Below the pieces are notes generated by a model. The model did not search any database, had not been told where the DNA came from, and was given only the letters and a program-made list of their open reading frames with translations. Below are positions 24,559 through 32,996 of a DNA stretch of 64,000 bases, in pieces. A program made the position numbers and the translations under genes. The stretch covers positions 5,518,001 to 5,582,000 of the forward strand of contig NZ_CP031969.1 in assembly GCF_003443735.1 (NCBI RefSeq). The letters are read 5' to 3'. The stretch comes from Streptomyces sp. CC0208. GTDB lineage: Bacteria > Actinomycetota > Actinomycetes > Streptomycetales > Streptomycetaceae. Positions within the stretch are counted from its first letter, which is position 1; the number at the start of each line of letters is the position of its first letter.

Positions 24559-25548
24559 TCAGCCCTCCAGGCGGCTCAGCGCCTCCATGGCCTCGCGCTC
24601 GATGCGTGACAGTTCGAGAAGGGCGGTGCCCGCCTGTACGAGGAACTGCTCATCCCCCGACTCACCGGCCTCGCTGATCAGCGCCGCGACCTCGGTCCAC
24701 AGGGCGGCCGCCTCGGCGTACAGCCGGTGCCCGGTGCGCAGGTGATCACTGTCGACGAACTCGGCACACTCCGCGAGGAAGTCACGGTAGAGATTGCGGA
24801 ACAGGGCGCCGCCCGTACCGGCCTTCTCCATCAGGAGGGCGGCCTGCGGCAGGTCCCGCCGCGGGTCGTCGGCCCGCTGGAGCCAGGTGAGCACCAGCTT
24901 GCCGCTCTTCTCGATGCCGCGGTGACCCAGGTTGGCGATGGGTGGGTTGAGGAAGGCCTCCGCGCAGCCGGTGATGGCGGGAACGACCGCTTCGTGAAGG
25001 GAGGACAGCCCGTGGGGAGCGGTGAGGGTGAAGGACCGGTGCTTGGCGGTCATGGGCCCACGCGCGGCCCTGGCCTCGGCCAGACTCGTCAGACTGGTGG
25101 AGACGGCACCCCCCTGCTGCTCGGTGTCCACGAGATGGGCGACCCGGTCGTCATAGCCGTACATGGCGACGACATGCCCCCCGAAATGCACCTTCGCCGT
25201 GAAGTAGTCCAGGTGATAGCTGTCGAGCTGCAGCCCGAGGGGCCGACCGGCGCCGATCGCCTCCACTACGTCGGCCCACGCCTTGCGGGGCGAGGCGGTC
25301 TCCCGTACGGCGAGCTCCAGGCCCAGTGCGTCCGCCAGGTTCCGCGTCAGCTCGAACGGCTTGACCCGCCCCCCGAGGAAGGGGAAGTCCATCCTCCTGC
25401 TGTCCCAGTAGATGAAGGACAGGCCACGGCCGAGCCCGAAGAGCATGGGTTCGGAGAGATCGATGCGCTGGTGGCGGAGGAGTACGCCGAGGGTGGTGGT
25501 TTCGCAGTGGTGGGTGGCGCGGACATCGATGCCGTCTACGGCGGTCAC
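24559..25548 (-). CDS. BtrH N-terminal domain / DUF4872 protein (acyl-transfer-like)
   Basis: 329 residues. The N-terminal half has the BtrH_N papain-like pattern: HHCETTTLGVLLRH carries the conserved Cys near residue 15, FGLGRGLSFIYWD follows, and HVVAMYGYDDR supplies a His. The C-terminal half, after PHGLSSLHEAVVPAI, fits DUF4872. In butirosin biosynthesis BtrH moves a side chain from a carrier protein to the aminoglycoside. Here no carrier, NRPS or aminoglycoside gene adjoins it, so the substrate is open. GTG start with AGGAGGG 6 nt upstream. Confidence 0.8.
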   Translation of the reverse strand: MTAVDGIDVRATHHCETTTLGVLLRHQRIDLSEPMLFGLGRGLSFIYWDSRRMDFPFLGGRVKPFELTRNLADALGLELAVRETASPRKAWADVVEAIGAGRPLGLQLDSYHLDYFTAKVHFGGHVVAMYGYDDRVAHLVDTEQQGGAVSTSLTSLAEARAARGPMTAKHRSFTLTAPHGLSSLHEAVVPAITGCAEAFLNPPIANLGHRGIEKSGKLVLTWLQRADDPRRDLPQAALLMEKAGTGGALFRNLYRDFLAECAEFVDSDHLRTGHRLYAEAAALWTEVAALISEAGESGDEQFLVQAGTALLELSRIEREAMEALSRLEG

Positions 25549-25612
25549 TCGATGCCCTCCTGGTCGGGAGCTTGGTTCCGTTCATCATCGCCGCGATGAC
25601 GCCGCTCACCGC

Positions 25613-25726
25613 TCACCGCTCATCGATTTCTCGCTTCAGCCGTTCCGTGAGATCGATGCCTTCCCGCACAGCCGTGTCGATCACGGTCGTCTGCTTCTTC
25701 AAGTTCTCTTGTTTACGCGGAGTCAA
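25613..25726 (-). CDS. Possible 37-residue helical ORF or gene remnant
   Basis: The frame from a TTG reads MTPRKQENLKKQTTVIDTAV, then REGIDLTERLKREIDER, and stops. It is strongly amphipathic helical and protein-like, but no Shine-Dalgarno is visible and a stop lies 3 codons upstream. It sits in the 207-bp gap between the BtrH-like gene and the DUF397 gene on the same strand. It could be a truncated regulator or a small antitoxin-like peptide. Confidence 0.3.
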   Translation of the reverse strand: MTPRKQENLKKQTTVIDTAVREGIDLTERLKREIDER

Positions 25727-25755
25727 CGCAGCCCATGCCTACTGCGAGGTGAACC

Positions 25756-25971
25756 TCAGAGCGTCGGCTCAACGGGGAAGGGAAGGGGCAAGTTGACGCT
25801 CGCCAGGAACTTGGCCCAGGCTCCCGCTGATATGACGAGGTACCGGCGCTCAGGTGCCTTGGAATCCCGTACGAGGATTTTGGGCTGAACGACGGCGGCT
25901 TCCACGCACTCGGTCCCGCTGCCTCCGCTGTAGGAGGACTTGAACCACTCGTGCGTCGGTGCCTTCGTCAT
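25756..25971 (-). CDS. DUF397 domain protein
   Basis: 71 residues. EWFKSSYSGGSGTECVEAA, the VRDSKAP motif and the AWAKFLA C-terminal helix are the DUF397 hallmarks. ATGA overlap with the upstream XRE gene. DUF397 proteins are partners of XRE/DUF5753 regulators in Streptomyces (WhiJ- and AbaA-like systems) and influence development and antibiotic production. Confidence 0.9.
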   Translation of the reverse strand: MTKAPTHEWFKSSYSGGSGTECVEAAVVQPKILVRDSKAPERRYLVISAGAWAKFLASVNLPLPFPVEPTL

Positions 25972-26816
25972 CAAAGCTCCTTGCTTATACGGCGGATGAC
26001 CGCCGTCGAGGACTCAAGGTCGAGCGCCTGTGCGCTGAGGTACTCGAACGCCAATCTATATCGCTCCAGTTCGCGTTGCTTCTCCATGAAGAGGCCGCCT
26101 CCGAGCAAGTCCACGTACACCACGTCGAGTTCAGGCGTGGGTCCCCTTAGGACGGCAAAGCTGCCCACGGAAGCCGCGTGCGCACCCGACGAGAAGGGGA
26201 GTACCTGGACGGTGACGTGTGGTCGTTGCGCCATGGTGAGTAGGTGCTGGAGCTGGTCCTGCATGACCTCGCAGCCCCCAACTCTGCGCCGCAGTGCCGC
26301 CTCATCGATGACACACCACAGCAGCGGGGGTTCCTTCCGTTCGAGGAGCTCCTGCCTCTTCATGCGGATGTCGACCATGTGCTGAACTTCGCGCTCGGGG
26401 CACTGCACTTCCGAAGCCCGGTGGACGGCTTCCGCGTAGGCGCGGGTCTGCAGGAGACCGGGGATGTACATGCAGGCGTAGTGGTCTTCGCGTACGACCT
26501 CGTCCTCAAGCGTGAGCATGAGGTTCATCGACTCGGGGATGGGGTCGTCGAGTGAGCGCCACCAGCCCTGGATCTTGGCGCCTTTCGCGAGTTCTACGAG
26601 GGCAAGACGTTCCTCGTCGGAGGCGTCGTACTCACGGCAGAGGGCGTCAACGGCCGGCCACTTGACGGTGCCCTCCTTCGTTTCGTAGCGGCTCAGGGTC
26701 GCCTTCGAGATGCCGACGCGGGCGCCTGCCTCTTCGAGGGTCAACCCCTTTCGCTCGCGGAGACGACGGAGGTCGGCGCCGAGTTGGCGCCTTCGTGTCG
26801 TGGGTCCAACTGCCAT
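25971..26816 (-). CDS. XRE-family regulator with DUF5753 domain
   Basis: 281 residues. The N-terminal helix-turn-helix covers about 10-65 (LRRLRERKGLTLEEAGARVGISKATLSRYE), and the C-terminal DUF5753 sensor includes YIPGLLQTRAYAEAV, RMKRQELLERKEPP, VTVQVLPFSSGAH and YVDLLGGG. It is coupled to the DUF397 gene and divergent from an HATPase gene, reproducing the three-gene WhiJ-like cassette. An operator-like inverted repeat lies in the divergent intergenic region. Confidence 0.93.
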   Translation of the reverse strand: MAVGPTTRRRQLGADLRRLRERKGLTLEEAGARVGISKATLSRYETKEGTVKWPAVDALCREYDASDEERLALVELAKGAKIQGWWRSLDDPIPESMNLMLTLEDEVVREDHYACMYIPGLLQTRAYAEAVHRASEVQCPEREVQHMVDIRMKRQELLERKEPPLLWCVIDEAALRRRVGGCEVMQDQLQHLLTMAQRPHVTVQVLPFSSGAHAASVGSFAVLRGPTPELDVVYVDLLGGGLFMEKQRELERYRLAFEYLSAQALDLESSTAVIRRISKEL

Positions 26817-26930
26817 TCCTGCGGCCCTTCGTGTCGATCTAGCAGATCGTCCTGGTTATCCCAAGGAGACGGCAAGGTGGCGTGCGCCGGGGGCGCTCGT
26901 GGTCTGCCTGCACCACCAGAGGTACGAGAT

Positions 26931-26965
26931 GAGAGTTCCATTTTGAGAGTTCCGGTGCAACTCTC
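26931..26965. promoter_or_regulatory. Operator-like repeats in the XRE/HATPase divergent region
   Basis: GAGAGTTCC occurs twice (26931-26939 and 26945-26953). The second copy forms a 7-7-7 inverted repeat, GAGAGTT-N7-AACTCTC (26945-26965). The region is AT-richer than its surroundings and lies 115 bp upstream of the XRE start. Confidence 0.5.
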
Positions 26966-27020
26966 TGTATGCGGACAGTTGCGCCCCGCAACTCAACCCA
27001 GACCAATGAGGTGTTGATGG

Positions 27021-27662
27021 ATGGACTGCATCGCTGGTGTCCCGAGGAAGCCCTGGAGTCTCCCCTTCACTGCGGATCCGCAGGAGGTCGCGGCGCTCCG
27101 GCGGATCATGCGGCTTCACTTGGGGCTGTGGGGCCTTCATGGTGTCGTCGATGCCGCTCAGCTCTGTGTGAGCAAGCTCGTGTCGAACGTCATCAGGCAC
27201 GTGGGCGCCGGTACGCCCGCCACCCTTGTGGTGTCCATGAGCGGACCTCGGCTACGGATTGAGGTCCACGACTCCGACACCCGCGCCCTGCCGGTGCTCC
27301 TCGATGCCGGACTGGATGCTGAGTCCGGTAGGGGCATGTCGCTGGTCAGTGCTGTTACTGACCGTTGGGGCGTTCAGCTTCGGGCCGACCAGAAGGTGAC
27401 GTGGTGTGAGCTGCCGACAGGGTTGCCCTCAGCCGAGGGGCACTCCGGGGGCGCTCGTGTGAATCGGGCGGAGGCCTTGCTGAGCGATTACGGCTGCCAG
27501 CATGCGCACCCGGGGCGGGCCAGGGACAGAGTGATCGCACTGGTCGAGGAAGCAGCAATCGATGTCGTTGTCGATGTCTTGCATTGGCTGAGGGCTCATG
27601 GGCACGACGCCGACGAGGCCCTTGATCGTGCACAGACGCGCTTTGAGGCTGAGGCTGAGTAG
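27021..27662 (+). CDS. HATPase-domain (anti-sigma-type) regulatory protein
   Basis: 213 residues. GHKL ATPase fold: the N-box is LCVSKLVSNVIRHVG, followed by EVHDSDTRALP (G1-like) and the glycine-rich ESGRGMSLVSAVTDRWG (G2), as in RsbW/SpoIIAB-like serine kinases expanded in Streptomyces. A C-terminal extension of about 70 residues is helical and charged. The ATG has GAGGTG 7 nt upstream. It completes the XRE/DUF397/HATPase cassette. Confidence 0.82.
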   Translation: MDCIAGVPRKPWSLPFTADPQEVAALRRIMRLHLGLWGLHGVVDAAQLCVSKLVSNVIRHVGAGTPATLVVSMSGPRLRIEVHDSDTRALPVLLDAGLDAESGRGMSLVSAVTDRWGVQLRADQKVTWCELPTGLPSAEGHSGGARVNRAEALLSDYGCQHAHPGRARDRVIALVEEAAIDVVVDVLHWLRAHGHDADEALDRAQTRFEAEAE

Positions 27663-27666
27663 CTGA

Positions 27667-27702
27667 CGGAGGACTACCGGCGCCCGCACCGATAGTCCTC
27701 CG
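27667..27702. terminator. Bidirectional terminator
   Basis: A perfect 10-bp stem: CGGAGGACTA (27667-27676) with TAGTCCTCCG (27693-27702), between the convergent HATPase and SRA-like genes. Confidence 0.8.
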
Positions 27703-27720
27703 GCTCAGCCCCTTACCCGC

Positions 27721-28755
27721 TCAGGAGGCCAGGGCAGGACAATCCGTGCAGCGGAAGCCAAAAGCGCTGCCCGATGTCGTTGTGCCTGCGCCGAACTCAG
27801 AGAAACCGCCGCTGTCATTTTGGTACACGATGCCAATCCCGTGTTCAGCGAGCAGATCACGGAGATCTTCGCGGGGGAGCGTCGGTGTGAGCACCATCAG
27901 ATGGAGGGGCTGGTCGTGGCTGAGACGTCTCAAATAGCGTCGCGCATGGAGGAGTTGAGCTAGAGCTTGAGTGATGGACTCGCTAGCTGCACTACCTGTC
28001 GGCTCATACAGGGTGTTGTTCGTCTGGTTGTAGAGGTCGAATACAAGTTGAGACGTCGAGTTGCGCATCGACAGCTCCAACTGAACGATCGTTTCCCCGG
28101 CGGCAGCCTCCCGATCCTCGAAGGCATCTGCCAGATCATCTCGGGTCGCCATCCCCACCTGGTCGCCGCTGATCGGCTGCTGTTGGCGCCTTTGTCGTCG
28201 GTAGGCCCGGGCGAGACGACCTGCGGTCCGATGTAACCGAAATCTGGAAGTGGGCGCTGGCTGGAGCGTGTCAGAAGCCTCCCGGATACAAGGGCCGATG
28301 GGGCGCAGCCGGAAGACAATGACATTGCGGTCGTGACCTAGTTCGTCTTTGGCTTCCCGTATCTCGAACGGGTTGCGATCGTCAACCTTGAACTGGCCTA
28401 TGTACCTGTGTGTTCGTGTGTCGCTTCCCGGAACTTTCCCCACGGCAACAAATAAATGTAGAGTACGCCCCTTGGTGGCATGCTCCAGAATCGCGGCATT
28501 TCCGCCACTGAGGGTCTGGTTGCCGCGCTTACCGGCTCCGGTGTAGGTGAATACGGGGCCTATGTCATCATCTTCGGCGAGCCATCCGTCACGGTATCCG
28601 TAACGCTCGCCAACCTTGCTGTCGGAGAATAAGAGGACGTTTCTCTTCTCCTTCGCCGGACAGATTCCTGCATAACCACTGCCGCCAAGTACGGGATGGA
28701 TGTCTGCGCGAGTGAGGACGTCACCGGGTTGAAACCCGGGTGTGGGAGTTGCCAT
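27721..28755 (-). CDS. SRA-like modified-DNA reader fused to PD-(D/E)xK-like domain
   Basis: 344 residues. Residues 8-125 resemble the YDG/SRA-like domain of ScoMcrA-type type IV restriction proteins: GDVLTRADIHPVLGGSGYAGI, VFTYTGAGKRGNQTLSGGNAAILEH, TLHLFVAVG. The C-terminal part has the layout of a restriction-nuclease fold (LVFDLYNQTNNTLYEPTGS ... ALAQLLHARRYL ... LHLMVLTPTL), but the usual E-x-K is E-P-T, so the catalytic lysine looks lost. Two TTA Leu codons (residues 42 and 101) predict bldA dependence. It lies beside the SauUSI-like gene, suggesting a modification-dependent defence role. Confidence 0.7.
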   Translation of the reverse strand: MATPTPGFQPGDVLTRADIHPVLGGSGYAGICPAKEKRNVLLFSDSKVGERYGYRDGWLAEDDDIGPVFTYTGAGKRGNQTLSGGNAAILEHATKGRTLHLFVAVGKVPGSDTRTHRYIGQFKVDDRNPFEIREAKDELGHDRNVIVFRLRPIGPCIREASDTLQPAPTSRFRLHRTAGRLARAYRRQRRQQQPISGDQVGMATRDDLADAFEDREAAAGETIVQLELSMRNSTSQLVFDLYNQTNNTLYEPTGSAASESITQALAQLLHARRYLRRLSHDQPLHLMVLTPTLPREDLRDLLAEHGIGIVYQNDSGGFSEFGAGTTTSGSAFGFRCTDCPALAS

Positions 28756-28856
28756 GGGTCGAGGTTAATAGCTTCAGCGGTCACAGAGTGCAGGAAGTGG
28801 CTCAGTCTGGCGGGAGGGGCGTTGTGATAGCTCTGGGATCCAGCGAGGATGGTGCG

Positions 28857-29432
28857 ATGAGTGATGCTACGGGGACGGTCATCTCGGGCGTTATCGCTTT
28901 CGCGGCTGCGGTGATCGGGGCTGTGATCGCTGGACGGTACGCCAAACGTGGAGCGGAAGCGGGCGGGCGTAAGGCGGTTGAGGCAGCGCTAGCGCAGGTA
29001 CATGGCCAGGCGGCAGCGGAGCACTGGCAATGGGTGCGCAGCCAGAGACATCAGTCCTTTGCTGCCCTCCTTGCGGCTTATGCCGCCCTTGACGAAGTGC
29101 TTGCCCGTATCGCACCTGGGGTGCGCATTGGGACTGGGTTTGATGAGGCGACAGGGCGAGAGGTGCGCGAGCGTGCACTCGAAATGCAGGCTAAAACCAG
29201 CCAATTGGCACTATGGGGTCCAATTGAGGCAAACTCTTTGGCTTACGCCATCATGGGAAAGTCGGTGGCGGCCGTGCGTGCCTTGCTGCACATCGAGAGT
29301 GTGAGTGCGCCTAGCCCTAGCGTTGATTGGTCCAGTTTTGAGCGTGCTAGGGATGAGATGGTGCAAGCGCACGCAACCTTCCTTCAGCGGGCTGGTGAGA
29401 TTATTCGCGATCCCCGGCAGCCGGTCGGGTAG
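28857..29432 (+). CDS. Single-pass membrane protein in the defence island
   Basis: About 191 residues. One N-terminal helix (VISGVIAFAAAVIGAVIAGRYAKR), then a helical cytoplasmic domain with Glu/Ala/Arg-rich amphipathic stretches. An upstream in-frame GTG (28824) has a better SD (GGGAGGGG) and would add 11 residues. It lies between the divergently arranged SRA-like gene and the SauUSI-like gene. No family recognised. Confidence 0.65.
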   Translation: MSDATGTVISGVIAFAAAVIGAVIAGRYAKRGAEAGGRKAVEAALAQVHGQAAAEHWQWVRSQRHQSFAALLAAYAALDEVLARIAPGVRIGTGFDEATGREVRERALEMQAKTSQLALWGPIEANSLAYAIMGKSVAAVRALLHIESVSAPSPSVDWSSFERARDEMVQAHATFLQRAGEIIRDPRQPVG

Positions 29433-29469
29433 TGGCCTCGTGCTGCTAGTGGAAGCAGAGATGACCTTC

Positions 29470-32400
29470 CTAACCCGCAGCGATAGCCGAGTACGACCAG
29501 ACGTCCGCAGGCAACTCATGATGTAGCTGCCAGGTGATCGCCATCGGTTTGCTGCCCTCATGCCGGACGTAGGTCGCAGGCCCGAGCAGCATCCACGGTT
29601 GGGCTTTGCCGATGTCGGTGTCTTTGTAACGCCGCATGAACAGCAGCACGTGGCTGCCGCGTTGGACATGCTCTCGGTAGCGCAGACCAGTGGGGGAGGT
29701 CTCTGCGGTGGTGCTCTGGGACTCCCAGTGAAAGAGCGAGGGGCTCAGCGCGTAATCCTTGTACCTGACCGTGGGGGAGAAGTCCTTCTCGTTCTTCTCG
29801 AGCGTGATCAGTAGTGCGTCCGTCTGGTTTGGCTGGTCCCACAGGACGCCCTGCGCGAAGGAGCCAGGCATCTGCCCGTTGAGGCGAGCGACACCAAGCG
29901 CGGCCAGGATCTCCGAGCGGTTGTACGCGCTGTGGATCTTCAGAGGAATATGCGTGTGTGGGCCTTCCAAGGGGATGGGGAAGTGATCGGCTTGGCCCAT
30001 TACGTAGCTGAGGACCTGGCGCAGTTCGCTACGAAGGGATCGCTGTTCGCGGAGTGATTCCAGGCCTTGCGTGTAGGAGTCGAATCCACCGGCCTTGTCC
30101 CAGAGGTTGAAGAAGAGCATGCGCGCATACGTCTTGTCTCTTGGATTCAAATCCTCGTACGTAGGGGCGTTATCGTTCAGCAGGCGAGTATATGCCTCGG
30201 CGCGCTCTAGGTCGTCGACATGGAGGAACGCATGCACGCGCTTCAGTAGGTCTTCCTCGCCGGGCTGTTCAGGTAGCTCAGCCAGGCCGGCGCGGCGCAG
30301 GACGGATGTCCACGAGTTACTTGACTTGTACAACTCCTTGATCTCGCGTCGGCTCTCCCTGAGGTAGTCCGCCAGGCGCGGTGTACTGAAGGCCCTGGCT
30401 TCTTTAGCTAGGGTCTGAACGGTTGCCTTGATCTGGGCGCGGATGTTGTCCAGCACGATGTCCTTGGATTTACCTTCAAGGATGATCTGGCAACCGGACG
30501 GCAGCAGGGGAAAGTCATGCTCAGCGTGTTCAAGGAGGCGATTGCGCGACAGGTTGGTCATCGCCCGGAACTGCTCCTCGAATCGGAACTCCGCACGATG
30601 CTGACCAATGAAGTCGAGCACCGTGAGTACCGGCTTGTCCGGCGTGCGGCGCAGTCCCCTGCCGAGTTGTTGGAGGAAGACGGTGGCGCTGTTCGTCGGC
30701 CGGAGCAGCAGCAACGTATCGACGTCGGGGATGTCCAAGCCTTCGTTGAACAGGTCTACGGAGAAGATCACCTGGAGCTCTCCAGCCTTGAGTTCGGCGA
30801 GGATCCGCTCGCGAATCTCGGGCTTGGACTCGCTGTCCAAGGCTGCAGCCTTAATTCCCGCTTCTTGGAAGCATTTCGCCATGAAATGAGCATGCTTCCG
30901 GGTAACGCAAAAGCCGAGGGCCCGCATGTTCGTCGGGTCGGAGACCTTGTCTCGTACCTGTTTGATGACGATACGAGCCCTGGCATGGTCGGCGGAGAAC
31001 AAATCACCGAGTTGGCTTTGATCGTATGTGCCCGAACGCCAGTTGAGGCGGGTGAGGTCCGTGCCGTCGGGCACACCGAAGTAGTGGAACGGGCACAGAA
31101 GATCGTTATCTAGCGCCTCCCATAGCCGCATCTCGGCAGCGATCCTGCCCTCGAAGAACTCGTCCTGTACATTGAGCCCATCGGCCCGTTCGGGAGTGGC
31201 GGTCAGGCCGAGAAGCTGCTTCGGCTTGAAATGGTTGAGAACACGGCGATATGTCGTAGCCGTAGCGTGATGGAACTCGTCGACGACGATGATGTCGAAG
31301 TGTTCCGGAGTGAATTGTTCGAGCCGCTGGCCGGTAAGCGACTGGACGCTGGCAAAAACGTGCTGCCAGTCGCGCGGTAGCTCGCCGCTGAAGAGTGGCT
31401 CACCGAAGGACGCGTCGTCGAGCACTTCGCGATACTTGCGCAGTGACTGGTTCAGGATCTCCTTACGGTGTGCCACGAAGAGCAACCGCGGGTACTTCTT
31501 GCCGCCCCACTGTTTGTGCAGGCTGCGGTAGTCAAGGGCGGCCATGACGGTCTTGCCGGTACCGGTAGCGGCTACCAACAGGTTGTGAGAGTGACCGCGG
31601 ACCTCCCGCTCGACGCGCAGGCGCTCCAGCATGTCGGCCTGGTGCGGGTAGGGCCGAACCTCAAGGCCGGAGAGGCTGATCTTTGAGTCCTGGGGAGACG
31701 TTGAGCTACCGGCCACGCCCAACGCTTCGTCCAACTTGAGGGCGTCGCGAGCTGGATCGTACGTCTCAAAAGCGATGTCGTTCCAGTAGGAGTCAAAGCT
31801 GGCCTCGAACTTGTTCAATACAGCCGGTGTCGCCACGGATGACAGGCGTACGTTCCACTCTAGGCCGTCGAGAAGTGCTGCCTTGGAGAGGTTGGAACTG
31901 CCTACATACGCGGTATCGAAGCCGCTGTTGCGGCGAAACAGCCAGGCCTTGGCATGGAGGCGGGTTGAGCGGGTCTCGTAGTTGACCTTTACCTCGGCGC
32001 CGAAATCTTGGACAAGACGGTCCAGGGCGTGCCGGTCGGTAGCGCCCATGTACGTCGTGGTGATGACGCGAATGGGTACGCCGCGATGGGCGGCTTCACG
32101 AAGTGAACTCTCCAAAACGCGGATGCCATACCACTTGACGAACGCGCACAGCAGGTCGATGCGGTCGGCCGTGGCCAGCTCTGCGCGCAACTCGGCGCCG
32201 AGGTTGGGGTCGTCCGGGGCGTTGGTGATCAACGCGGTTTCAGAGAGGGGCGTCAACGGGCGAATCGCGTAGACACCGGGGGCTTCCTGCTCCGCGAGGG
32301 CGAGCAACTGTCGGGGGCCGTCGATGATGGCGCTGCTGCGTGCACTCTCGTTCAGTTCGGGCGCGCTACGTGTCAGCGATTGCAGGATCTCGTTGGCGAC

Positions 32401-32610
32401 GGCTACCTGCTCCTGCTGCGGCAGTTGAGCCAACCGGCGGCCGATGGTTTCGCCGATATACCTAGCCAGCACGTGTGGGGTGGACTCTGCGGTGACCTCT
32501 GCGTCGATGGCTTTCCAGCCTGCAGCTTCGAGTCCCTGTATCTGGTCGTGCAACGCCTGAGTGACCAGCCGTTCGTGGACGCCAGCCCTGAGGTCACCCG
32601 ATTCCGTCAC
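29470..32610 (-). CDS. SauUSI-like PLD nuclease-SF2 helicase-DUF3427 protein
   Basis: 1046 residues. A phospholipase-D-type nuclease domain covers about 140-280, with H219-x-K221 and GSSNLSKAALLDGLEW. The SF2 helicase core follows: ATGTGKT (348-354), DEFH (444-447), TATP (470-473) and a motif VI QQLGRGLRR. A C-terminal region of about 350 residues fits DUF3427. This order is that of SauUSI, an ATP-dependent type IV restriction enzyme that cuts 5-methylcytosine DNA, so restriction of modified foreign DNA is likely. Codon use is visibly less G/C-biased (CTA, CTT, GAT) than in the neighbours, consistent with transfer. Confidence 0.85.
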   Translation of the reverse strand: MTESGDLRAGVHERLVTQALHDQIQGLEAAGWKAIDAEVTAESTPHVLARYIGETIGRRLAQLPQQEQVAVANEILQSLTRSAPELNESARSSAIIDGPRQLLALAEQEAPGVYAIRPLTPLSETALITNAPDDPNLGAELRAELATADRIDLLCAFVKWYGIRVLESSLREAAHRGVPIRVITTTYMGATDRHALDRLVQDFGAEVKVNYETRSTRLHAKAWLFRRNSGFDTAYVGSSNLSKAALLDGLEWNVRLSSVATPAVLNKFEASFDSYWNDIAFETYDPARDALKLDEALGVAGSSTSPQDSKISLSGLEVRPYPHQADMLERLRVEREVRGHSHNLLVAATGTGKTVMAALDYRSLHKQWGGKKYPRLLFVAHRKEILNQSLRKYREVLDDASFGEPLFSGELPRDWQHVFASVQSLTGQRLEQFTPEHFDIIVVDEFHHATATTYRRVLNHFKPKQLLGLTATPERADGLNVQDEFFEGRIAAEMRLWEALDNDLLCPFHYFGVPDGTDLTRLNWRSGTYDQSQLGDLFSADHARARIVIKQVRDKVSDPTNMRALGFCVTRKHAHFMAKCFQEAGIKAAALDSESKPEIRERILAELKAGELQVIFSVDLFNEGLDIPDVDTLLLLRPTNSATVFLQQLGRGLRRTPDKPVLTVLDFIGQHRAEFRFEEQFRAMTNLSRNRLLEHAEHDFPLLPSGCQIILEGKSKDIVLDNIRAQIKATVQTLAKEARAFSTPRLADYLRESRREIKELYKSSNSWTSVLRRAGLAELPEQPGEEDLLKRVHAFLHVDDLERAEAYTRLLNDNAPTYEDLNPRDKTYARMLFFNLWDKAGGFDSYTQGLESLREQRSLRSELRQVLSYVMGQADHFPIPLEGPHTHIPLKIHSAYNRSEILAALGVARLNGQMPGSFAQGVLWDQPNQTDALLITLEKNEKDFSPTVRYKDYALSPSLFHWESQSTTAETSPTGLRYREHVQRGSHVLLFMRRYKDTDIGKAQPWMLLGPATYVRHEGSKPMAITWQLHHELPADVWSYSAIAAG

Positions 32611-32996
32611 GACCGCTCCCTCGTTCCCTCGCGCCGATGTGGATCTGTTCTAACAGCAGTCACTGACAATCGAAGGCGTTGTGTCGAAAAGTGATCGTTT
32701 TCAAGCCGTGGTTGCCGTAGATGCCACCCGCTTCCTTGCAGTGTCGTGCTTCCACGGCCTGCCTCAAGGGCGCTCCAGCACGGGGGAGAAGGGAGGCGCA
32801 GTCCTGGTTCGATGGTGCGCCGAGTTTGTCTGGCGGCTGACGGCCGGTGGGGGCGCGGGTGTGGATCGCGTGGGCTGAAGAGTGCGCCCCAGGGGCGTGA
32901 TCTCCTGTGCAGTGTCCTGCCGAGGTCGGTTCGGCGGGTCCGATGGCCTCCGGCCGAAGCCCTGGGTGGCTGCCCGCCGCGGATATCTTGTCCGCC
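32611..32996. other. 386-bp gap between the restriction gene and the SDR gene
   Basis: Divergent promoter region. No convincing gene: the short frames present lack ribosome-binding sites and homology-like patterning. A GCGCCCC-AGGGGCG near-palindrome lies at about 32883-32898. The left part is AT-richer, like the island. Confidence 0.5.

Noticed and set aside
24559..25548. RiPP or aminoglycoside biosynthetic cluster around the BtrH-like gene
   Set aside because: No precursor peptide, carrier protein, synthetase or tailoring genes are adjacent; neighbours are regulators and a transporter.
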